6,565 nt of DNA from DASUAO01 sp046484625 (GCA_046484625.1 JAWOIO010000149.1:1-6565), one strand, 5' to 3'; counted from the stretch's first letter, positions 1 to 6,194 are shown. The notes: generated from the sequence alone by a model not told the origin. Numbers and translations are program-made.

Positions 1-318
1 GACGCCCCGACCGGCGAGGACATCGCGGGTCCGTCCGCCGAGGTAGGGAGCGACGATGACCGAGTCGGCGGGATCGTCCAACGTGTCGATGAGCCGGAGC
101 GCGTCGAGCGGACTGAGCGCCGTTTTCACGATCACCGCCAACTCGCGAGCGATGCCGTCCCACGGCTCGATGCGAAGTGTGATGTCGCGCCGGCGACCAG
201 ACGGCCGCCCAGGAGCGCGCACGAAGCGGGTCGTCCACTCCGACGGCAGCTGCGTCGCGAGCACGTCCTCGACGATGCGAAGCGTCGTCGTCTCGGAGGG
301 TCGAGCATTGCTTGCGAT
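1..318 (-). CDS. Partial CDS: probable AbiEi-type / winged-helix regulator, N-terminal part
   Basis: The minus strand is open from about 318 to the window edge, and the C-terminus lies outside. The visible protein (about 106 residues) runs through an RIVEDVLATQLP helix, a basic stretch (RPSGRRRDI), a strand-like LAVIVKT and the segment DSVIVAPYLGGRTRDVLAGRGV. From memory, the pattern of an xVxVK strand followed by VVAPYLSPRTRELLAERG is common in actinobacterial regulators annotated as AbiEi antitoxin-like or HTH proteins with a degenerate restriction-endonuclease-like N-terminal fold. The acidic residue before the lysine is missing here, so nuclease activity looks unlikely. Start: a 9-nt Shine-Dalgarno match (GGAGGTGAT, 331-323) sits 8 nt before ATC at 318-316. 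GTG at 327 lies inside that sequence, and TTG at 393 has no ribosome binding site. The reading frame is well supported; the family call is tentative. Confidence 0.6.
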   Translation of the reverse strand, partial: MASNARPSETTTLRIVEDVLATQLPSEWTTRFVRAPGRPSGRRRDITLRIEPWDGIARELAVIVKTALSPLDALRLIDTLDDPADSVIVAPYLGGRTRDVLAGRGV

Positions 319-322
319 GGAA

Positions 323-331
323 ATCACCTCC
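323..331 (-). promoter_or_regulatory. Strong Shine-Dalgarno sequence deciding the start of the left-edge gene
   Basis: On the minus strand GGAGGTGAT matches the complement of the 16S rRNA 3' end over nine bases. The usual spacing places initiation at ATC (318-316). The in-frame GTG at 327-325 is part of the Shine-Dalgarno sequence itself and cannot use it. Confidence 0.6.
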
Positions 332-456
332 TCGCGAAACCCATAATCGATATTCAGAAAGCCGAACGTCCCAGAAAACCTGAGACAATGCAAGAAGTGA
401 GACGTATCTATCGGTTTATCTAACGGACCAGCTCACAGGACCCGAAAACGGACGCG

Positions 457-520
457 ACCAATCGACACAAGAAGTTCGCGAAAGCCCTGGTAGATGGCAC
501 GAAACGACACCAATCGACAC
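457..520. repeat. 12-nt perfect direct repeat pair (457-468, 509-520)
   Basis: ACCAATCGACAC occurs twice, with starts 52 nt apart. A palindrome TTCGCGAA (475-482) lies between the copies. No function is evident. They lie in the upstream region of the left-edge gene, so paired regulator sites are possible. Confidence 0.5.
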
Positions 521-541
521 TGATCGATATGGCCGTTCCAC

Positions 542-561
542 GGCTCATAACCCGAAGGTCG
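542..561 (+). pseudogene. Initiator tRNA-Met-like fragment (anticodon arm and variable loop)
   Basis: GGCTCATAACCCGAAGGTCG reproduces the anticodon arm (CAT anticodon) and variable loop of bacterial initiator tRNA-Met as I know it. The preceding bases (AC instead of CG/GG) weaken the stem. No intact 5' acceptor strand or D-arm surrounds it, although GCCCTGGTAGATGG at 484-497 vaguely resembles a D-arm. The next matching part of the same tRNA, the T-loop and acceptor tail, comes about 100 nt downstream (655-686). I read this as a relic or a disrupted tRNA gene, not a working tRNA. Confidence 0.45.
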
Positions 562-570
562 AAGCTGAGT

Positions 571-593
571 CGGCGTTCACTTCGTTCACGCCG
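571..593. repeat. Stem-loop within the tRNA-like unit
   Basis: CGGCGT (571-576) pairs with ACGCCG (588-593) around an 11-nt loop, and GTTCAC is repeated at 575-580 and 584-589. It lies between the anticodon-arm-like and T-arm-like fragments. A CTTCG-rich segment (781-800) occupies a comparable place before the second tail. Confidence 0.4.
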
Positions 594-654
594 CAGACCT
601 TTGCCGGTTGCTGGACGCCGATGTGCGAGACGGTCGATCCAGATGGTCCTGCGG

Positions 655-707
655 CGAGACCTCAGGTTCAAATCCCGCCCCCGCTACGAAGAAACCCTTG
701 GAGTCCT
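655..707 (+). repeat. Direct repeat copy 1: tRNA T-loop and acceptor tail
   Basis: This 53-nt unit recurs at 868-921 with one substitution and one inserted G. It contains GGTTCAAATCC, the invariant tRNA T-loop signature, followed by CCCCGCTAC, which fits the 3' acceptor strand of an actinobacterial initiator tRNA-Met. The T-stem is imperfect (TCAGG against CCCGC), and no AGCGGGG or CGCGGGG 5' strand is present upstream, so it is not an intact tRNA. Duplicated tRNA 3' ends are classic traces of tyrosine-recombinase integration, but no integrase is visible here. Confidence 0.6.
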
Positions 708-725
708 ACATCTCCAGGGGTTTCT
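690..725 (+). terminator. Terminator-like stem-loop after tRNA tail 1
   Basis: AGAAACCCTTGGAG (690-703) pairs with CTCCAGGGGTTTCT (712-725) over 14 bp with one G-U pair and an 8-nt loop. There is no long T-run after it, so termination is plausible but not certain. It stands where a tRNA terminator would. Confidence 0.5.
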
Positions 726-735
726 CGCGGTCATA

Positions 736-768
736 GGCCGGGGAAACCCACGACCTTCCCCGAAGGCC
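736..768. repeat. Stem-loop between the two tRNA-like tails
   Basis: CGGGGAA (739-745) pairs perfectly with TTCCCCG (756-762) around a 10-nt loop, and GGC/GCC extends it past a small bulge. The loop side reads GGAAACCCACGACC, which is nearly the reverse complement of GGTCGTGGGTTTTCC at 6185-6199. So part of the right-flank tRNA-like fragment recurs here in inverted orientation. Confidence 0.4.
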
Positions 769-867
769 GCAACCCGAATCGGATGCTCGCTTCGCTTCGC
801 ACCCGTCGCCTGCTGCCTGCGAGCTGGATCTCGGCCGCCGCCGACGGTCGACTCACGGGCAGGGGTT

Positions 868-921
868 CGAGACCTCAGGTTCACATCCCGCCCCCGCTAC
901 GAAGAAACCCTTGGGAGTCCT
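868..921 (+). repeat. Direct repeat copy 2: tRNA T-loop and acceptor tail
   Basis: Near-identical to 655-707 at an offset of 213 nt, with A to C in the T-loop and one extra G near the end. It starts from the same CGAGACCTCAGG and ends with the same CCCCCGCTACGAAGAAACCCTT. AACCCGAA at 771-778 again lies about 100 nt upstream, as in unit 1, so the whole tRNA-like unit may be duplicated with a diverged middle. Confidence 0.6.
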
Positions 922-938
922 CCATCACCTGAGGGTTT
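905..938 (+). terminator. Terminator-like stem-loop after tRNA tail 2
   Basis: AAACCCTTGGG (905-915) pairs with CCTGAGGGTTT (928-938), 11 bp including two G-U pairs, with a 12-nt loop and then TTTTCT. The 3' arm differs in sequence from the first stem-loop but still pairs, which suggests that the structure was kept. Confidence 0.5.
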
Positions 939-1286
939 TCTCGCGTCTTGGGTCGGAGCGATGTGTACTTGGTCTGCATTCGGCGGATGCCAGTGACTGA
1001 GTCCGACGAGACTCCGGAGTACTTCATCACCAATGGTCTCCAGTTCTCTCAGGATTCTGCAGGTCCTCGAGGCCTTCCGCTGTGCCGCCATCGTCAGCGG
1101 TTCTTCATGTGGCACAAAGGGGGACGCCCATGCCGTCCACATGCCCATCAACTGTCTTCGTCAAAGACCCAAGCCGGGCCGGCTACCAGGGTGCAGCCAC
1201 TCGCAAGTCAGACGACGGGCCTTTGGGCAACATCGGTTGCTCGATCATGTGGAAACACCTGCAACGTCATACAGAGCAGACGACCG
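939..1286. other. Region with no recognisable gene, downstream of oleA
   Basis: Short frames exist on both strands, for example 1130-1318 plus (62 codons, ending inside oleA) and the minus frame from 1151 to 897 that runs through the terminator and tRNA-like tail. None shows a convincing ribosome site, recognisable motif or steady codon bias. No strong terminator for oleA is visible. This may be decayed coding sequence. Confidence 0.4.
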
Positions 1287-2318
1287 TCACCACACCACTT
1301 CGAAAGCTGCCGCGTTGATCCCGCTTCCCATCCCGACCAGCAACACCTGGTCACCATGACCAACGCGACCGGCATCAACTTCCTGTGAAAGGACCGTCGG
1401 CACCGACGCCGGGCCGGTGTTGCCAAACTCGGGGTAGATGCGAGGCACACGTTTCGGGTCGTAGTTCAACAGGTCGATGAGCATGTCGGTGTGTACCTTG
1501 CTCACCTGATGGATCGCAAAGGTATGAACGGCGTCGGTTGACCAGTCAAAGGCAGCAACCGCTTCGGCCCATCCGTCTTCTGCCAGCTCGAGGCCGCGTA
1601 GCAACAGCGCCTGCGAGTCGGTTCGGCCGCCCTCGTAGTTTCCGACACTAAGCCCATGGTGCTGACTCGCCGACACGGTGAGGCCACCCATGAATCGCGG
1701 CTGTCCGTCGCCTGGTGCCGCGCGGGAAAGCACCATGGCCACGCCAGCCGATCCCAGCGTCAGGCAGGCAAATTGCTCTCGAAACGAAGTGTCGTCTGCC
1801 TCGGGCATTTGCAGGTTTCGGATGGTGTTCTCGACGATCGGCCGTCCGTCTTCGCCTGCCACGATGAGCGCATGCTCGATTTCACCGCGCTCGATGAGCG
1901 CAGCCGCGAGAGCTGCGCCCTGCAAGAACCCAAGACATGCGCTGCCGACATCGAAATTGATGCAATCTCGTCCGAGCCCGATCTTGCCTTGGACGATCGA
2001 GGCAGTCGAGGGTTCGAGATAGTCACGGCTGACGGACGTGTTGATGAGTGCACCGATCTTTGTGCGGTCAACCGCGCTCTTGCTCAGCGCCTTTTCTGCG
2101 GCCAGAGCCGCGGCGTCGCTCGGCTCCATCCCTCGTGACCAGAATCGACGATTCTTGATTCCCGTGAGACCTTCGAGAAGTCCCAGCGGCATCTCGAGGC
2201 GCTGCATTGTTGGTTCGATCTGGCTCTCGAGCTCGGACGACGACACCACGACGTCCGCATCCACGTGCGCCAAAGCCGAGATGGCGATGTTTGCGTATCT
2301 CGATCTCGGAGCCACCAT
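1287..2318 (-). CDS. oleA: OleA, acyl-CoA condensing enzyme (thiolase superfamily) of olefin biosynthesis
   Basis: A cytoplasmic enzyme that condenses two long-chain acyl-CoAs head to head into a 2-alkyl-3-ketoacyl product, the first step of the Ole pathway. It has 343 residues, full length for the family. Catalytic residues are visible: Cys128 in DVGSACLGF, His270 in FAIHQVSK, Asn300 in EFGNTGPAS and Glu102 in SVSRDYLEPS. All four lie exactly 15 residues before the values I recall for Xanthomonas campestris OleA (C143, H285, N315, E117). The Glu within RDYLEP separates OleA from ordinary FabH. The C-terminal GMGSGINAAAFEVVW is typical of KAS III-like proteins. The ATG at 2318 follows AAGGAG with a 6-nt spacer. 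The gene diverges from oleBC, whereas published actinobacterial ole loci that I recall keep oleA, oleBC and oleD in one direction. A plain FabH-like synthase is the only alternative and is unlikely next to oleBC-oleD. Confidence 0.93.
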   Translation of the reverse strand: MVAPRSRYANIAISALAHVDADVVVSSSELESQIEPTMQRLEMPLGLLEGLTGIKNRRFWSRGMEPSDAAALAAEKALSKSAVDRTKIGALINTSVSRDYLEPSTASIVQGKIGLGRDCINFDVGSACLGFLQGAALAAALIERGEIEHALIVAGEDGRPIVENTIRNLQMPEADDTSFREQFACLTLGSAGVAMVLSRAAPGDGQPRFMGGLTVSASQHHGLSVGNYEGGRTDSQALLLRGLELAEDGWAEAVAAFDWSTDAVHTFAIHQVSKVHTDMLIDLLNYDPKRVPRIYPEFGNTGPASVPTVLSQEVDAGRVGHGDQVLLVGMGSGINAAAFEVVW

Positions 2319-2382
2319 TGTCTACTCCTTCGATCGCGTACGGTTCGGCTTAGGATTCCCGGTCACTATAGAACTGCGATGA
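2319..2382. promoter_or_regulatory. Divergent oleA / oleBC promoter region with symmetric -10
   Basis: Only 64 bp separate the two starts. CTATAG (2366-2371) is a palindrome that gives TATAGA (2367-2372) toward oleBC and TATAGT (2370-2365) toward oleA. TTCGGC (2344-2349) lies 17 bp upstream of the plus-strand -10. Start of transcription would fall near 2379, leaving oleBC leaderless or nearly so; for oleA it would leave a leader of about 40 nt containing AAGGAG (2330-2325). Adjacent palindromes CGATCG and CGTACG (2331-2342) could be regulator contacts. Promoter assignment is by eye. Confidence 0.45.
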
Positions 2383-4944
2383 ATGAAGCCTCCCAGAGAA
2401 GCACGATTGCCGCCCAACGGTCTCGCTGGCTTCGATCCCGCATGGTCCAACCTGGTGACCGCGGTCGACCAATCAGGCCGAGATCGGACCTGGCACGTGC
2501 TCGACACTGGGGTCAGCCCTTCTCAGGGGACGTTGCTCTGTGTACACGGGAACCCGAGCTGGTCCTACATGTGGCGCGAAGTCGCTCGGACGATGACCGA
2601 CTGGCGTGTGATTGCGGTCGATGCGCTCAACATGGGCTACTCGGAACGCACGGGCAGCGTTCGGACACTCGACGACCATATTGCTGACCTCGATGCGGTC
2701 ACGCGTGCGATGAACGTTGCTGGGCCAGTTGTCACCCTCGCCCACGACTGGGGCGGTCCTGTCTCGATCGGGTGGGCGCACAAGAACCGCACCAAGGTCA
2801 CGGGCATGGTCCTCATGAATACTGGCGTCGCTCGCCCCCCATCAGTGCGGGTGCCGCCGCTGATATCGATCGCTCGGTCAACGCTGAAGGCAACGTGTGA
2901 GACAACGCCGGCCTTCTTGCATGGGGCACTTCAGATGGCCAAGCCGCGCCTCGAGCGCGACGTGTATCGCGGCTACGCAGCACCGTACGGGTCGGCCGAT
3001 CTGCGCACCGGTATTCGGGATTTCGTGGGCGACATCCCGGTGGAAGAGTCGCACCGGACGTACGCGAGACTCAAGGCGGTGGCGGATGCTCTAGACGAGC
3101 TACAGCAGGTCCCTTCGCTTCTCGTTTGGGGCTCAAAGGACCTCATCTTCACCGACGCGTTTCTGGCGGACTTGATGCAGCGTATGCCGCTCGCTGACGT
3201 CCATCGGTACGCCGATTCTGGACATCAGGTCATCGAGGAGACAGACGCGGTCGATGTGATTCGGATGTGGATTGAGCGCACCGCGACCGAGCAGCCATCC
3301 GCGCCGCCCCAGCCGAGCGCTGACGACGACCGACGCATCTGGTCAGCGATCGAGGCACGCACTGGCGACGAGACAGATGCAATCGTTGAGATGAGCGCTG
3401 GCGAGTTGGGAGACATCGCACGGTCGATCAGTTTTGATGAGCTGGCGCAGAACGTAGAAGCGCTGTCGCGGGGCCTCATCGCGTCAGGCATCAGGAAGGG
3501 CGATCGTCTGGCGCCTCTTGTCCCGCCTGGCATCGATCTCATGACACTGGTGTACGGCTGTCTTCGGGCTGGCATCGTCGTGGTGGCACCAGACGCGGCC
3601 CTTGGGCTCGACGGCATGCGCCGCGCGCTGCGCTCGTCTCGCCCCGATCACATCGTTGGCGATTGGCGCGGTCTCCTCGTGGCAAAGAGCGTCGGCCGAT
3701 CAGCCAACTTCATTCCGATCGACCCCATGCCCCGACCGCTCGGGAAGCCGACCGCTACCTTGCGCGAACTCCTCGAGGCAGGGCAGGACGCTCAACCTGT
3801 GCCGACAGCGGGTCCTGAAGATCACGCGGCCATTGTCTTCACCTCTGGCTCCACCGGCCCATCGAAGGGCGTGGTCTATACACACGGCCAGCTCGAGGCA
3901 CAACGTGATTCCATACGAGACGCCTTCGCGATCGATGCTGGCGACAAGCTCGTGGCCGCGTTTGCCCCGTTCGCGGTTCTCGCTCCCGCGCTCGGGATCA
4001 CCTCGGCGATACCGGCGATGGATGTCACCGCTCCCGGCGAGCTGCGAGTTCACGAATTCGCCAGTGCCGCCCGTGCCATCGGTGCAACGATCGCATTCGC
4101 ATCGCCTGCGGTATTGGAGAACCTGGCCGCAACCGCTGGCGAGGCCAGCGCCCAGGACCACAGGAATCTGGCGAGGATCCGAATGGTGGGCACCGCAGGG
4201 GCGCCAGTCTCGCGGCACTTGTTGGCACGGGCAGAACTCGTCTTTCCCAAGGCATCGTTCCACACGCCGTATGGAATGACCGAAGTCCTCCCGGTCACCA
4301 GCGCCTTGGCCGCCAGTCTTCCGGCGACCGATTCGGGCCGCGGTGTTTGCGTCGGTAAGCCATTGGCTCAAGTCGATGTCGAGATTCGGCCGATTGGAGC
4401 GACGACCACATTGATCGGCAGTTCGCTCGGCCCCGGTGCTCTCGGCGAGGTCTATGTTCGAGCGGCTCACAGCGCTGCGGGCTATGACCGCCTGTGGGGC
4501 CGCCAACACCGCGCATTTGTCAATGGCTGGCACCGAAGCGGCGACGTTGGCCACCTCGATGCACGCGGCCAGCTATGGATTGAGGGACGTATCGACGACC
4601 TCATCCACGGGGCCGGCGGCACGCTGACGCCGGTACCGATTGAACTCGAAGCCGAGTCTGCAGCCGGCGTAGCCAAGGCAGCGGCGGTCGGCATTGGTCC
4701 GATTGGGACCCAACAACTGTGCGTCGTTGTCACTGGAGCCTCTGGAGTCATGAGAGGCAAGGGGGTGATCGCCGGCGCAACCGTCACCGCTGCGGTTCGC
4801 GACGCGGTGACCGCGCCGGTCGCAGCGGTCCTCGTCGTTGCGCGCCTTCCCGTTGACCGGAGGCACAACTCGAAGCTCAATCGGAGCAAAATCCGAGGTT
4901 GGGCCGAAGCCGTTCTCCGCGGCGACCGGCCCCGGCGGCTATGA
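2383..4944 (+). CDS. oleBC: OleBC fusion: beta-lactone decarboxylase and ATP-dependent beta-lactone synthetase
   Basis: A two-domain, 853-residue cytoplasmic protein. Residues 1 to about 300 are OleB, an alpha/beta hydrolase of the haloalkane-dehalogenase type. They contain HGNP (55-58), nucleophile Asp122 with its Trp123 neighbour in HDWGG, a WGSKDLIF strand with Asp253 and catalytic His281 in SGHQVIEE. This domain decarboxylates cis-beta-lactones to cis-olefins. A Pro/Ala-rich linker (about 302-315) leads to OleC (about 316-853), an acyl-adenylate-type enzyme that closes beta-hydroxy acids to beta-lactones with ATP. It has P-loop TSGSTGPSKG (487-496), YGMTEVLPV (630-638, the OleC form of A5), SGDVG (719-723), GRIDDLIHG (735-743) and the A10 lysine in HNSKLNR (Lys831). 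Both domains look intact and active. The ATG at 2383 has no Shine-Dalgarno sequence and may be leaderless. The stop codon overlaps the oleD start. OleB-OleC fusions are known in Actinobacteria. Confidence 0.94.
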   Translation: MKPPREARLPPNGLAGFDPAWSNLVTAVDQSGRDRTWHVLDTGVSPSQGTLLCVHGNPSWSYMWREVARTMTDWRVIAVDALNMGYSERTGSVRTLDDHIADLDAVTRAMNVAGPVVTLAHDWGGPVSIGWAHKNRTKVTGMVLMNTGVARPPSVRVPPLISIARSTLKATCETTPAFLHGALQMAKPRLERDVYRGYAAPYGSADLRTGIRDFVGDIPVEESHRTYARLKAVADALDELQQVPSLLVWGSKDLIFTDAFLADLMQRMPLADVHRYADSGHQVIEETDAVDVIRMWIERTATEQPSAPPQPSADDDRRIWSAIEARTGDETDAIVEMSAGELGDIARSISFDELAQNVEALSRGLIASGIRKGDRLAPLVPPGIDLMTLVYGCLRAGIVVVAPDAALGLDGMRRALRSSRPDHIVGDWRGLLVAKSVGRSANFIPIDPMPRPLGKPTATLRELLEAGQDAQPVPTAGPEDHAAIVFTSGSTGPSKGVVYTHGQLEAQRDSIRDAFAIDAGDKLVAAFAPFAVLAPALGITSAIPAMDVTAPGELRVHEFASAARAIGATIAFASPAVLENLAATAGEASAQDHRNLARIRMVGTAGAPVSRHLLARAELVFPKASFHTPYGMTEVLPVTSALAASLPATDSGRGVCVGKPLAQVDVEIRPIGATTTLIGSSLGPGALGEVYVRAAHSAAGYDRLWGRQHRAFVNGWHRSGDVGHLDARGQLWIEGRIDDLIHGAGGTLTPVPIELEAESAAGVAKAAAVGIGPIGTQQLCVVVTGASGVMRGKGVIAGATVTAAVRDAVTAPVAAVLVVARLPVDRRHNSKLNRSKIRGWAEAVLRGDRPRRL

Positions 4945-5900
4945 GGATCCTGGTAACGGGGGCCAGTGGGCTGTTCGGTCGCACTGTTGCTCGAACGTTG
5001 ACCCAAAATGGCCATGTGGTGCGGGTGATGCAACGCCGACCGAGTTGTCTCGATTGTGAGGAGATTCTCGGGAGCGTCACCGATGCTCACACCGTCGAAC
5101 GGGCAACAGTAGGTCAGGATGCAGTCGTGCATCTGGCGGCACTCGTTTCGCCGACTGGCCCGTGGCGTGATTTTCGCGAGGTCAATATTGGCGGGACTCA
5201 GAATGTGCTCGACGCGAGCCGAAACGCAGGCGTCGAGCGACTCGTCTACGTCTCGTCGCCGGCAGTCGCTCACGCAGGGCCCGCGCAGGTTGGCGCTGCC
5301 GCGCTGCCAGCGGATCCGGCGACGACAAAGAGCCACTACGCGCGTAGCAAGGCAATGGCTGAGCAACTCGTGCTGAACCGCCGCCGAGGCGAGATACTGG
5401 TCGCAGCTGTTCGCCCCCACTTGGTTTGGGGTCCCGGAGACGAGCAGCTCGTCAGGCGAATCGTCGAGAGAGCTGCCCAGGGAACCCTGCGGCTCGTCGG
5501 ATCGGGCGCAGCCTTGATCGACTCGACCTATGTGGACAACGCCGCCGATGCGATTGCCGCCTCGGTTGAGCGAGCCGATGTCATTGATGGCAGAGCGCTC
5601 GTTGTATCGAATGGCGAGCCTCGAACCGTTGCGGAACTGATCCGCAGTCTCTGTCACGCAGCGGGGCTGCCAGAACCGACCGGGAGGGTCCCGCGATGGA
5701 CAGCGAAGGCTGCCGGGTCGACGATCGAAGCCATCTGGGCGATGGCGCGGATTGCGAAAGATCCTCCCATGACGCGGTTTCTCGCCGAGCAGCTGAGTAC
5801 CGCACATTGGTACGACCAGAGGGAGACACAGCGCCTGCTCGACTGGACCCCCCGGGTATCAATCGCCGAGGGTCTCGAGCGGCTCGCACAGTCGTACTAG
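4941..5900 (+). CDS. oleD: OleD, NAD(P)H-dependent 2-alkyl-3-ketoalkanoate reductase
   Basis: A 319-residue extended short-chain dehydrogenase of the 3-beta-HSD/epimerase type. It reduces the OleA beta-keto acid to the 2-alkyl-3-hydroxy acid used by the OleC domain. The N-terminal MRILVTGASGLFG carries the TGxxGxxG cofactor loop (6-13). YVSSPAVAH supplies the catalytic Ser region (105-106), and YARSK (133-137) is the YxxxK pair. VRPHLVWGPGD (157-167) is the substrate-side motif. The C-terminal HWYDQRETQRLLDWTPRVSIAEGLERL is characteristic of this branch. ATG at 4941 overlaps the oleBC stop as ATGA, which suggests translational coupling. An in-frame ATG at 4899 would add 14 Arg/Pro-rich residues before the dinucleotide-binding strand and is rejected. 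OleB, OleC and OleD form a complex in Xanthomonas, and the overlap fits balanced synthesis. No clear terminator follows. Confidence 0.92.
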   Translation: MRILVTGASGLFGRTVARTLTQNGHVVRVMQRRPSCLDCEEILGSVTDAHTVERATVGQDAVVHLAALVSPTGPWRDFREVNIGGTQNVLDASRNAGVERLVYVSSPAVAHAGPAQVGAAALPADPATTKSHYARSKAMAEQLVLNRRRGEILVAAVRPHLVWGPGDEQLVRRIVERAAQGTLRLVGSGAALIDSTYVDNAADAIAASVERADVIDGRALVVSNGEPRTVAELIRSLCHAAGLPEPTGRVPRWTAKAAGSTIEAIWAMARIAKDPPMTRFLAEQLSTAHWYDQRETQRLLDWTPRVSIAEGLERLAQSY

Positions 5901-6025
5901 CCGAGTCGACAGCAGTGCGCAACGAAGCATCAGTCGCACAGCACCCGGCTCCGACCCGTCGGGTATTGGGACCGCTTGAGGTGGTCTACCGAGTTGGTAC
6001 ATCAACGTCCCGCTTCTACGCGGAT

Positions 6026-6065
6026 GGATGCTCGCTTCTCGACGGTCCGCATTTGGTCCGCGAGA
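6026..6065 (+). repeat. Segment shared with left flank (GGATGCTCGCTTC) with GGTCCGC direct repeat
   Basis: GGATGCTCGCTTC (6026-6038) is identical to 781-793, where it precedes tRNA-like tail 2. GGTCCGC follows twice (6044-6050, 6055-6061), enclosed by TCTCG (6037-6041) and CGAGA (6061-6065). GCGAGACGGT (6060-6069) also recurs at 625-634. The order suggests a diverged third copy of the left-flank unit. Confidence 0.4.
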
Positions 6066-6080
6066 CGGTGCGAAACAGAG

Positions 6081-6139
6081 CGAGGCGGCACGAGACGTTG
6101 AGAGGTAGGAACCCTTGGTGCATGGGGTGTGCCGCCTCG
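6081..6139. repeat. 11-bp perfect inverted repeat enclosing a smaller hairpin
   Basis: CGAGGCGGCAC (6081-6091) and GTGCCGCCTCG (6129-6139) are exact reverse complements. Inside, ACCC (6111-6114) can pair with GGGT (6125-6128), stacking on the outer stem. The GGAACCCTTGG part (6108-6118) resembles GAAACCCTTGG of the left-flank terminators. There is no T-run, so a simple terminator is doubtful. It is 180 nt past oleD and may be a structured RNA end or a mobile-element relic. Confidence 0.5.
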
Positions 6140-6168
6140 AAAACCTGATATCGCAGGATCGGTCGAAC

Positions 6169-6194
6169 GGACTCATAACCGACGGTCGTGGGTT
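6169..6194 (+). pseudogene. Second initiator tRNA-Met-like fragment
   Basis: The sequence GGACTCATAACCGACGGTCG, continuing into TGGGTT, follows the initiator tRNA-Met anticodon arm, variable loop and T-stem start with one deleted base and two or three substitutions. The anticodon stem no longer pairs properly, and no acceptor tail follows. I read it as a decayed tRNA fragment. Confidence 0.35.

Noticed and set aside
56..346. Plus-strand frame of 96 codons at the left edge
   Set aside because: Ser/Arg-rich composition; the minus strand has the Shine-Dalgarno sequence and family-like protein sequence.
580..690. Functional tRNA ending at CCCCGCTAC
   Set aside because: No complementary 5' acceptor strand or D-arm at the right distance, and the T-stem has two mismatches.
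542..938. CRISPR array or group I intron in a tRNA
   Set aside because: Only two repeat copies with unequal structure, no regular spacers; the inserted ~100 nt sits outside the anticodon loop and is too short for a group I intron.
1130..1318. 62-codon plus-strand ORF overlapping the oleA 3' end
   Set aside because: No motif, weak start context and overlap with the conserved oleA C-terminus.
3700..4554. Antisense open frame (284 codons) opposite the OleC domain
   Set aside because: Coding evidence is decisive on the other strand (P-loop and YGMTE motifs); this is a shadow.
4899..4940. Upstream ATG extension of oleD
   Set aside because: It would add an Arg/Pro-rich leader before the cofactor-binding strand, and ATG 4941 gives the canonical MRILVTG start with ATGA overlap.
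4482..5807. Long antisense open frame (441 codons) opposite oleBC and oleD
   Set aside because: It mirrors two well-supported genes in GC-rich DNA, lacks recognisable motifs and has an Arg/Ser/Pro-rich shadow composition.
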